From: Caulochytrium protostelioides
Taxonomy: Eukaryota > Chytridiomycota > Caulochytriomycetes > Caulochytriales > Caulochytriaceae
Reading direction: 5' to 3'
NCBI GenBank assembly: GCA_003615045.1
Contig: ML014288.1
Span: forward strand, 1 to 38,096
Length of the DNA stretch: 38,096 nt
Part shown: positions 18,106-30,100 of the stretch, piece by piece
How positions within the stretch are numbered: position 1 is the stretch's first letter
Layout: each line of letters starts with the position of its first letter
Position numbers and translations under genes: made by a program
The notes under the pieces: generated by a model
What the model was told of the DNA's origin: nothing
The model's database searches: none
The model's input: only the letters and a program-made list of their open reading frames with translations

Positions 18106-21100
18106 ATGGCGTCCGCCATGCAAGGCTCGTCGGCCAACCTGCTCGGGGGCGGCAACGCGGCCCTCAAATCCTCGGCCAACGCCGCCCTCATCGAGAAGCG
18201 TCGCGCCACCCTTGACGCGCGCCACCGCTACCTGCTGGAGAAATTCAGCGTCTACTGCAACGAGAAACCTGCGACCCTCGAGAACTCGCTCCTCGTCGGC
18301 AACAAGCTCGATCTCGTGAACGATTTCCTCGCCGAGAACGGCGCGCGGCGGCTGCTCTTCTCGTGGCAGGTCCCGAAAGAGCCCACCGCTGCGGGGCCCC
18401 ATGCCGGCGGCCTGCAGACCAACGGCGCCAACGGCGCCACCGTGACCCAGTCGTCGGTCAATGTCATGGCCTCCAAGGCGGCTTCGTCGTCGCTGACCGG
18501 CTCGATTCTCGCCGGCAACGCTGCAGGCGGCGGCGCCGGCTTGGGCGGCGGCGCCGGCGGCGTGGCCGCCTCGACCGCGGCAGCCGTGGCGGCGAATGCC
18601 GCGGCAGCGGCTAGCGCGGCGAAAGTGCCGCAGCTCGTCGTCACCTCGACGATGCCCCGCGAGCCGATTGGCGGCCCTGGGTGCTTTTTTCTGCGCGCGA
18701 CGACGAAGGCGCTCACGCCGCAGACGATCATGCAGGACATTTCGTACGGCCCGATTACGCAGGACTTGCTGTCGTCGTTCACGGCGGTCGTCAAGAACGT
18801 GGTGATCCCCGCGCTCAAGACGCAGGATCAGTGGGGCCTTCTTACGCGCACCAAGGACGCGCCGGTGCAGGGGTTCCTCGAGACCCTCGACAAATTCGTT
18901 GGCGACTTGGATATCGCGCGGGTCAACCTGGCGGACTCGATCCGGCTGCGCCCCGTGGACCTGGAGCCAACGCGCCACGTCGACGTGACCAACCCGGTCA
19001 GCCTGACGGGCGAGCTGCTGAGCACGCTCGAGAACGCAGTGATCGAGTGGTGCAAGCAGATGGAGCAAGTCCTTGCCGAGAGCGAACAGATGCGCAAGGA
19101 GGCCGACGACATTGGCCCGAACGCCGAGCTGGCGCACTGGAAGGCGCGCATGGTCAAGTTCAACTCGATCACGGACCAGCTCATCAGCCCGGACTGCCGC
19201 CGCGTGATTGCGCTGCTGACCGCGGCCAAATCCCGTAACCTCCTGAAGAGCTGGAAGGAGCTTGTGGACCGCGTGACGGACGCCGCCAACGAGAGCAAGG
19301 ACAACGTCAAGTACCTGTATACGCTCGAGCGCTTCTACGAGCCGCTGTACCGCACCGACCCGCTCGATATGATCCCCGCAATTCCGGCGTTGATCAATGC
19401 GATCAAGATGATCTACGGCATCTCGCGCTACTACAACACCTCCGAGCGCATGACATCGCTGTTCGTTAAGGTTACGAATCAGATGATCACCAGCTGCAAG
19501 GACTACATCTGCCTCGACGGCTCGAATCTGTGGCAGCAGGACCGCGAGCGGCTCTCCACGAAACTGACCAACTGTCTGCGCCTCAATGACGCCTACCAGG
19601 TCTGCTTCCACGACGTGAAGCGTCAGCTTCAGGAGACGCCGGGCGCGAAGCAGTTCGACTTCAGCGAAATGTACATCTTTGGCAAGCTCGACGCGTTCTG
19701 CAAGCGCATCACGAAGCTGATGGACATGTTCACCATCATCGAGCGCTTTGATCAGCTCGGCCAGCTCGAGATCGAGGGCGTCGAGTCCATTACGAAGCGC
19801 TTCACGATGGTCATCGGCAGCCTGCAGCGCAAGCCGTACGACATGCTGGACCACCGCAAGATGGAGTACGATTTCGACTACGCAGCGTTCAAGAAGCAGG
19901 TGGTCGACTTGGAGGTGCAACTCCAGCAGCTGATGAACCAGCTCTTCGAGAACATGACCAACACCGAACGCTCGTTGACCTTGTTGCAGCGCTTCCGCCA
20001 GATCAAGGATCTACCCCTCGATCTCGACAGCAAGGTGCAGGCCGTGTTTGTGCATTACACTCGTAAAGATCTCGAGGCCGTGCGCAAGCTGTACATCAAA
20101 CACAAAGACAAGCCCCCGATTCCACGCAACATGCCGCCCGTAAGCGGCGCCATTGCGTGGGCCCGCCAGCTCTACCGCTTGATCGAGGGCCCGATGCGCT
20201 TCTTCCGCACCACGACCGTGCTCGAGCAGCCGGAGGCCCGCAAACACATCCGCAACTACAACCGCCTGGCGCGGACCCTGGTGGAGTTTGAGTGTCTCTG
20301 GTGGAACGCGTGGTACAAGGTGGTCGACCAGGCAGAGACGGGTCTCCAGGCCACGCTGCTGGTCGTGGATATGGACGAGAATCTCTTTGTCAACTTCGAT
20401 CCGCAGATCACACATCTCATCAAGGAGACCAAGTACATGCTGCGTCTGGGTCTCGAGGTCCCCGAGAGTGTCCGGGGCGTCGTGCTCAAGGAGAGCTACT
20501 ACCAGAACGTCAGCCGGCAGCTGCGGACGCTGCTGGCTCGTAAGAAGCAGATCCTCAGCCAGACGTCAGACCGGCTGCGCCGCGCGCTCGCGCCGCACAT
20601 CGACGAGCTCAACCGCACCCTCCAGCCGGGGCTCACGGCGCTCACGTGGACATCGATGAACCTCGAAGACTACATCACGCGCAACCAGTCCCAGCTCTCG
20701 CACCTCGCCGAGCTGATCGGTAAGTGCCTCGACATCCAAAGTTGCCGCATCGAGACGGGGCTCGCGCGCATGATGGAGCTCAGCCTCGTGCAGCTTCCGG
20801 CCGACGGCGAGCAGTGGACCATCGAGCACTTTATCGAGCGCACCGACACCTACTGCCGCCACATGGTCTCGGTGCTGAGCGAGCGCAGCAACCTCATCGA
20901 GGGTGCCACGCGGGACATGATCGCGCTGCTGCAGGAAGGGCTGCCGCGACGCGTGTTTACGCCGGAGCTGCGCCTCGCGTACGAGACGCTCTACTTCTAC
21001 TACCATGGCCTCAACATTGACGCACTCGTGCAATGCACGAAGGGCACCCTGGACATGCTGCGCTCCCGCTTAGGCACGTACGGCAGCACCGCGTACGGCC

Positions 21101-24100
21101 GCACCGTCGCCCAGAAGCCCTTCTTCCGGTCCGAGCTGGTGCTCGTGATCCCGCAAATTGTGCTGCTTCCAAAGCTGGAGGACATCCAGGCCGCGCTGAG
21201 CCACGTGACGAGCACCGTCATGGACGTGTCTAAAAACCTGCAACTTAACTGGCACATCTTCCTCGACCTCCCCGAGGAAGTCGCTATCGCCCGCCATCCG
21301 GAGGATCTCGCGATCGTTGCGAACAACAAGGACGTCACTAAGGTGGCGCAGCTGCTGAACGCGATGGTCAACAGTATGAAAAAGGAGATCGAGCAGCACC
21401 GCGACCCGTACAGCAAGTTCGATTTCCTCTGGCGCGGCGACAAAACGGACGTGATGAACAAGTTCCTGGAGGGGAAGCCGAGCATCACGGACTTTGAGCA
21501 CGAGATCCACCGGTTCGAGATGGTCGAGGCTGAGATCGCCGAGATCCCGGTCCAGACGCAGATCGGGCTGCTGCTCGTCAGCAGCGAGCCGCTCAATCTC
21601 GCGTTCTCCAACGAGACCAAGGAATGGAAGCAGCTCTACGGGACCAATCTCAACAGCAAGGTCAAGCAGGACATGGAGGAGCTGATGGAGTACATGAGCA
21701 ACAAGACCCAGCGCCTGTCGCGCAAGATCGCCGACATCGACGACTTGCGCATGACAGTCCAGACCCTGTCAGAGATCCGCGAGACCGAGGTCGACATTGA
21801 CATGAAGGTGGCGCCCATCGAGGAGGCCTATCTGCTGCTCGCCCGCCACCACGTGCAAGTCACGCGTGAGGAAACCGAAATGGTCGACTCGCTGCGCTAC
21901 AGCTGGAAGAAGCTCAAGAACCTCGTGATCGAGACGCAGAACCATCTGCAGAAGATCCAGCCCGTTTTTAAGGCGAACCTTGTTGCCGCGGTCGCCCAGT
22001 TCACGCTGGATGTGAAGGAGTTTACCCAAAGCTACACGGAGAACGGGCCGATGGTTCCCAACATCCCCCCGAAAACGGCGGGCGAGCGGCTCGCGGTCTA
22101 CCAGCGATCGTTCGACGAGCTCAACCGCAAGTGGGAGACTTACTCGGCCGGCGAGGATCTGTTCTGCTTGCCGGTGACGCCGTTCCCGGCCCTGGTGCGC
22201 GTGAAGAAGGAGTTGAAGCTCCTGCAGAGCCTGTACTCGCTGTACAACGACGTGCTCGAGGCGAAGCAGCGCTATTCGGACACACTGTGGACTGAGCTTG
22301 ACGTCGAGATCATTAATACGGAGATGACCGACTTCGGCAACAAGATCCGCAAAATGCCCAAGGCCGTGAAGGATTGGGACGCGTTCATCGAACTCAAAAA
22401 GATCGTCGATGATCTGACCGCGACCGTCCCTCTGCTTGAGATGATGAGCCACAAGGCCGTCGTTGCGCGGCATTGGGAAGCCATCGAGCGGATCACCAAG
22501 AAGCCGATCGCGCAGGACCCGGATAGCTTCTATGTGCGCCAGCTGCTCGAGGCGAACCTGACGGCCTACATCGAGGACATCGAGGACATCTGCACCGGTG
22601 CCGTCAAGGAGGCCGACATTGAGATTAAGCTGAAGCAGGTCGTCAACGAGTGGGAGGACAAGGTGTTCACGCTCGCACCCTTCAAGACCCGCGGCAATCT
22701 CATCCTCAAGCCGTCAGCGACGTCAGAGATCATCGGCCAGATGGAAGACAGTTTGATGACACTGGCGTCGCTGCTCTCGAACCGGTTTAACGTACCATTC
22801 AAGCCGACGATCCAGACGTGGGTGCACAACTTGTCGACGGCCTCGGAGGTCATCGAGAGCTGGCTTGCGGTCCAGAACCTGTGGATCTACCTGGAGGCTG
22901 TGTTTGTCGGCGGTGACATTGCCAAGCAGATGCCGAAGGAAGCGAAGCGCTTCAGCAACATCGATAAGAGCTGGTGCAAGATCATGGCCCTCGCCGGGGA
23001 GCGCTTGAATGTGATCGGTTGTTGTGTCGCCGACGAAACCATTTCGTCGCTGCTGCCACATCTGACCGAGCAGCTCGAGCTGTGCCAGAAGAGTCTGTCC
23101 GGCTACCTCGAGTCCAAGCGTGCCATCTTCCCCCGCTTCTATTTTGTTTCCGACCCGGCGCTGCTGGAAATCCTGGGCCAAGCGAGTGACGCACACACCA
23201 TTCAGGCGCACCTGAAGAGCGTGTTTGAGAACATCGCGACCGTCCAGTTCCACGACAAGGAGTATGAAAAGATCATGTCCATGGAGTCGAGCGAAGGCGA
23301 GCGCGTGCTGCTTTCGAAACCCATGATGGCTCAGGGCAATGTCGAGATTTGGCTGGGCACGCTGCTCAAGTCCATGCAGACCACGATCAACGACGTCATT
23401 CGCGAGGCCGCGAGCCGCGTCAACGACATGCCGCTCGCCAAGTTCATGGACGAGTACCCCGCCCAGGTGGGTCTACTGTGCCTACAGATTCAGTGGACAC
23501 AGATGTGTGAAGAAGCGCTACAGGCGTCGCGCACCGACAAGAAGCGCCTGCCGGCATGCAACCAGCGCATCACCGACATCCTCAACACGCTGATCGATAT
23601 GACCACCAAAGACCTGAGCAAGATGGATCGTGTCAAGTATGAAACCCTCATCACGATCCAGGTGCACCACCGCGACGTCTTCGACAAGCTCCTCAAGAGC
23701 CACGTGAAGGCGCCCGACGACTTTGAATGGCTGAAGCAGGCGCGATTCTACTGGCACGAGACAAAGGACTGTTGCATCGCATCCATCACCAATTACGACT
23801 TCCAATACCAGTGCGAGTATCTGGGCTGTACGGACCGTCTCGTCATCACGCCGCTCACGGACCGCGTGTACATTACGCTGGCCCAGGCTCTCGGCATGTC
23901 GCTCGGCGGATCACCCGCGGGCCCGGCCGGCACGGGCAAGACCGAGTCGGTCAAGGACCTCGGCAAGAACCTCGGCCGCTGGGTGGTCGTCTTCAACTGC
24001 TCCGACCAGATGGACTACCGTGGCTTGGGTCGCATTTACAAAGGTCTTGCTCAGAGCGGTTGCTGGGGCTGCTTCGATGAGTTTAACCGTATTGAGCTCC

Positions 24101-27100
24101 CCGTGCTCTCGGTCGCGGCGCAGCAGATCGGCTGTGTGTTTTCCGCCCGCAAAGAGCGCAAACCCAACTTTGTCTTTACCGACGGTGATACTGTCGACCT
24201 CAACCCGGAAGTGGCCATGTTTATTACGATGAACCCAGGTTACGCAGGCCGTGTCGAGCTGCCCGAGAACTTGAAAGTGCACTTCCGCTATGTCGCCATG
24301 ATGGTGCCCGATCGCCAGATCATTATCCGCGTCAAGCTCGCTGGCTGTGGCTTCATTCAGAATCAAGCTCTGGCCAAGAAGTTCTTTGTTTTGTACGGAC
24401 TCTGTGAACAGCAGCTGTCCAAGCAAGTGCACTATGACTTCGGCCTGCGTAACATTCTCTCGGTGTTGCGCTCCTGCGGTGCTGTGAAGCGATCGAGCCC
24501 CGACGACTCGGAGGCATTGATTCTCATGCGTGTGCTGCGTGATATGAATCTGAGTAAGCTCGTGGACGAAGACGAGCTGCTTTTTTTGTCGCTGGTCAAT
24601 GATTTGTTCCCAAGCTTGACGGCTAAGAAGGCCAGCTACCCCAGTATCGAACAGGCCGTCGACGTCCAGCTCGCCGAGGCCAACCTCATCAGTCACCCCC
24701 CGTGGACCCTCAAAGTTATTCAGCTATACGAGACGTCTAAGGTGCGCCACGGGATCATGGTCCTGGGCCCGACGGGGACTGGCAAGACAAAGTGCATCAA
24801 TGCGCTGCTCAAGGCGATGTCGGCGTGCGGCGACCCGCACAAGGAGCTGCGCATGAACCCGAAGGCCATTACCGACTACCAGATGTTTGGCCGTCTGGAC
24901 GTCGCGACGAACGATTGGACCGACGGTATCTTTAGCAGTCTATGGCGCAAGACCCTCAAGAAGAAGGGCGAGACAGTGTGGATCGTGCTCGACGGCCCCG
25001 TCGACGCGGTCTGGATCGAAAACCTGAACAGTGTGCTTGACGACAACAAGTGCCTGACCTTGGCCAACGGTGACCGAATTCCGATGTCGAGTCAGTGCAA
25101 GCTCACGTTCGAGGTGCACAGCCTGCGCAATGCGAGTCCCGCCACGGTCAGCCGCTGTGGTATGATTTACATCGGCACGTCTGCCCTGACGTGGGATATC
25201 TGCCTGCAGTCATGGTTTAAGAGCCGCTCGGCCCACGAGATGTCGGTACTCAACCCGTTGTTCCAGCAGACGTTCGGTGCGATGGAGCGTGCGTGTACGA
25301 TCGACCTGCACCCCAAGATGTGGATCGCCAAGACGTCTTATGTCATCAACCTGACGACGCTGCTCACCGGGCTCATCCCCAAGACCGACGCCAACAAGCC
25401 GGTCGATGCGACGCATCTGCAGCGTTTATACATCTTTGCCCTCATCTGGGCCTGCGGCGCCCTGCTCGAGCTCGACGAGCGCCTCAAGCTCCAGCAGACG
25501 CTCGTCAGCATCGCACCTAGCCTGGACTACCCGCCGCTCGAGGACCCGACCGACACGTTCTACGAGTACTTTGTGGATGAGAGCGGCCACTGGCAGCACT
25601 GGAAGCGCCAGGTGCCCGAGTGGATTTACCCGCAGAACGCGGATCCTGACTTCTCGGGCATCATTATCCCGACCGTCGACAATGTCCGCATGGAGTTCCT
25701 GATCGACACGCTCATGAAGCAGAACAAGTCGGTACTGCTGATTGGCGAGCCGGGCACGGCCAAGACGGTTACGGTGCGCAAGTACCTCGCCAAGCTGAAC
25801 CCGGACACCCATCTGTCCAAGAACCTCAGCTTCTCGTCCGCGACGACACCGATGATCTTCCAGCGAACCATCGAGAGCTACCTCGATAAGCGCATGGGCT
25901 CGACGTACGGCCCGCCTGCCGGCAAGAAGATGATCCTGTTCCTCGACGACGTGAACATGCCCGAAATCAACGAGTGGGGCGACCAGGTGACTGGCGAGAT
26001 TGTGCGCCAGCTGATGGAATGGCAAGGGTTCTACTCGCTAGACCGTCCAGGTGACTGGACGAGCATCGTCGATCTCCATTTCCTCGCTGCCATGGTGCAC
26101 CCGGGCGGCGGCCGCAACGATATTCCGAGCCGTCTGAAGCGCCAATTCACGGTGATCAACTCTACCATCCCGAGCGATGTGTCCGTCGACAAGATCTTCG
26201 GCACGATGCTCAACGGCCACTTCTCGGTGGCCCGCGGCTTCAGCGAGGATGCCATCCGGATGGCCTCGCGGCTGCCGGCCCTGACCCGCCGGCTGTGGCA
26301 GGCAACCAAGAACAAGATGCTCCCGACGCCGGCAAAGTTCCACTACATCTTCAACTTGCGCGATCTGAGCCACATCGTCGAAGGCATGTTGCGCGTCAAG
26401 TCCGAGGTGATCAAGGACACCGGCAGTCTGTTGAACCTGTGGGAGCATGAGAGCTCCCGCGTTCTGCCGGATCGATTCATCAGCAGCGAGGACGTGGAGT
26501 GGTTCCAGAAGGCCGTGACCTCGCTAATCGCGCGCGAGCTGGACGCCGATGCGGCGCAGCACGTAGCGCAGCCGTCATACTTTGTCGACTTCATGCGCGA
26601 CATGCCCGAGCTCGATGACCCGGACGTCGAGTTTGATATCGAGACGATTCGCATATATGAGAAAGTCACTCTGGACGCGCTCCGCAACCGCCTGACGGAG
26701 TTCATGAAGCAGTACAACGAAGCGATCCGCGGTGCCAAGATGGATCTCGTGCTGTTTGAGGATGCGATGCGCCACATCGCTCGCATCTCACGCATCCTGC
26801 GCACGCCCCGCGGCAGCGCGCTGCTGGTAGGCGTTGGTGGTAGCGGCAAGCAGAGCCTGACGCGCCTCGCCGCGTTCATTGCCAAGTCGCAGGTCTTCCA
26901 GATCGCGATCAGCAAGAACTACAACACGGCCAACCTGATGGAAGACCTGAAGAACATGTACAAGATCGCGGGCGCCCAGGACAAGTCGGTCACGTTCATC
27001 TTCACGGACAACGAGATCAAGGAAGAGTCCTTCCTGGGCTTCATCAACAACATCCTTACCTCGGGCGAGATCACCAACCTGTTCCCCAAGGACGAGGTCA

Positions 27101-30100
27101 TCGGGATCACGGGTGACCTGCGCGTCGCGCTCAAGAAAGCCCGGCCGCTCGTGGTGGACACCGTGGAGAACCTGTGGCAGTTCTTTATCGACCGCGTGAA
27201 GGCTAACCTCCACGTGGTGCTGTGCTTCTCGCCCGTTGGCGAGAAGTTCCGCAACCGCGCGCTCAAGTTCCCCGGCCTGATCAGCGGGTGCACGATGGAC
27301 TGGTTCAGCCGATGGCCCAACGAAGCCCTGCGCGCCGTCGCGGACAAGTTCGTCGCCGAGATGGACATCGCGGGCACGCCGCAGGTCCGCCAGGAAGTCG
27401 TTCAGCACATGGCCTTTGTCCACGACTCAGTCACGGCCGCATGCGAGAACTACTTTGCCCAGTTCCGCCGCCGCACGCACGTGACGCCCAAAAGCTATCT
27501 GTCGTTCCTCTCGTCCTACAAGTTCCTCTACGCCACCAAGCGTCAGGAGGTCGGGCATAATGCCGAGCGCATGAACACCGGTCTTGCGAAACTTGTGGAG
27601 GCGAGCCAATCTGTGGTCGTGCTCCAGCAGGAGCTCGTCGTCAAGGAGAAGGACCTAGTGGTCGCCTCCAAGGAAGCCGATGCCGTTCTCGCGGATGTGA
27701 CCGTCTCCACGGCAGCGGCCGAGAAGGTGAAGGACTCGGTGCTGAAGGTTAAGACCAAGTCGGAAGGCATTGCCCGGGCGATCCAGGCGGACAAGGAGTT
27801 TGCCGAGAGCCAGCTGGAGGCTGCCAAGCCCGCGCTGGAGGAAGCCACGGCCGCGCTGAACTCGATCCAACCGGCGCATATCTCGACGGTGCGTAAGCTC
27901 GCCAAACCGCCGCACCTGGTCATGCGTATCATGGACGGTGTCTTGCTGCTGCAGAAGCGCCACCTCGACGTGCCGTCGCAGGACCCCGAGCGGCCATGCT
28001 TCAAGCCCTCGTGGAGCGAGTCGCTCAAGCTCATGTCGGCCTCCGATTTCCTGCCGAGTCTCGTCAACTTTGGCAAAGATGAAATCAACGGTGAGACGGT
28101 CGAGTTGCTCGAGCCGCTAATCGAGATGCCGGACTTCAACCTCGAGGGTGCCAAGAAGGTCTCGGCGGACGTCGCGGGCCTGACCTCGTGGGTGCGCGCG
28201 ATGGCCTTCTACTATGGTATCAACAAGAAGGTGGTTCCGCTGAAAGCCAACCTGCTTGTCCAGGGTCACAAGCTCGAGATCGCCATGAACGACCTTGCCA
28301 AGGCCCAAGCCATTCTGGACGAGAAGCAGGCCGAGCTGGACGTCTTCAACGAAAAGTACCGCGCCGCGATTGGCACGAAGCAAGCGCTGCAGGCCGATGC
28401 CGACGGTTGCAAGCGCAAGATGGCCGCCGCCACCGCGCTCATTGGCGGCCTGAAGGGTGAGAAGGACCGCTGGACCATCCAGTCCAAGGAGTTCGCGGAG
28501 CAGATCGGCCGCCTCGTCGGCGACATCATCCTCGCAACGGCGTTCCTCAGTTACTCGGGTCCGTTCAATCAGTCGTTCCGCAACCAGCTGCTCATCAACT
28601 GGCGCAAAGAGCTCGAGCGCCGCCGGATCCCGCATACCCGCGACCTCGACACGACGAGCCTCCTCGTGGACACGACGACCATCGGGCAGTGGAACATTGA
28701 AGGCCTGCCGACTGACGAGCTCTCGATACAGAACGGTATCTTGGTGACCAAGGGGTCGCGCTACCCTCTACTCATTGACCCGCAGAACCAGGCCAAGTCA
28801 TGGCTGCGCGCGCGTGAGGAAAGGAACAATCTGCAGATTACTAATCTCGCGCACAAGCATTTCCGCCAGCACGTCGAAGACTGTCTCAGCCAGGGCCGTC
28901 CGCTGCTCATTGAAGACGTGGAGGAGACGCTGGACCCGACGCTGGACAACATCCTGGAAAAGAACCTGATCAAGGCCGGCCGTTCGTTCAAGATCGTGTT
29001 CGGCGACAAGGAAGTCGACTGGGCCGACGGGTTCTATCTTTACATCACGACGAAGCTGCCGAACCCGAACTACAACCCGGAAGTCTATGCTAAGTGCTCG
29101 ATCATTGATTTCACGGTCACGAGCCGCGGTCTTGAGGAGCAGCTGCTCGGTCGTGTCATTATGCGCGAAAAGCAGGAGCTCGAGACGGAGCGCGCCAAGC
29201 TGCTAGAAGAAGTGAACAGCAATAAGCGCAAGATGAAGCAGCTCGAGGATGATTTGCTGCTCCGATTGACGACTACCCAGGGGTCGCTCGTGGATGACGA
29301 GAGCCTGATCGATGTGTTGCACGTCACCAAGGCCACCGCCGACGAAGTCAATGAGAAGCTGGTTGTCGCCGCCGAAACGCAGAAGAAGATCTCTACCGCC
29401 CGTGAAGAATATCGACCGGTCGCGACTCGCGGCTCGATCATTTACTTCCTCATCGCTGAGATGTCGATGGTCAACGAGATGTACCAGACCAGTCTGAAGC
29501 AGTTCCTGGGCCTGTTCGATGAAAGTATGGAAAAGAGCGCGACGTCGCCAATTCCATCCAAGCGCATCCAGAATATCATCGACTACGCGACCTTCCGCTG
29601 CTTCACCTACATCACGCGTGGCTTGTACGAGACGCACAAGATCCTGTTCGTGCTGCTCCTCGCGCTCAAGATTGATCTGCAGGCCGGCAAGATCACCCAC
29701 GACGAGTTCCGCTGCTTCATCAAGGGCGGCGCTGCCCTGGATATCAACGCCGTTCAAAAGAAGCCGTTCGGCTGGATCGCCGATCTGACTTGGCTCAACC
29801 TTGTCGCGCTGAGTAAGATGCCAGGCTTCAACGACATTCTCAACAACGTGACCAAAAACGAGAAGGCTTGGCGTGCGTGGTACGAAAAAGACGCCCCCGA
29901 AAACGAAACGCCGCCCGGGTATGATAACCTGGACACGTTCAAGAAGGCGTTGCTTGTTCGCAGCTGGTGCTTGGACCGCACGATCATGATGGCGAAGCAC
30001 TACATTGCCAGCACGATGGCTCCGCGCTTCGCCGAGTCACAGATCCTGGATCTGGAAGCGCTCCTCAACGAGTCAAACAACCGGACACCCATGATTTGCT

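Noticed and set aside
17836-19920. 694-codon open frame antisense to the 5' part of the dynein gene
   Set aside because: The opposite strand encodes a conserved dynein tail; the antisense frame is Leu/Arg/Val-rich and matches nothing.
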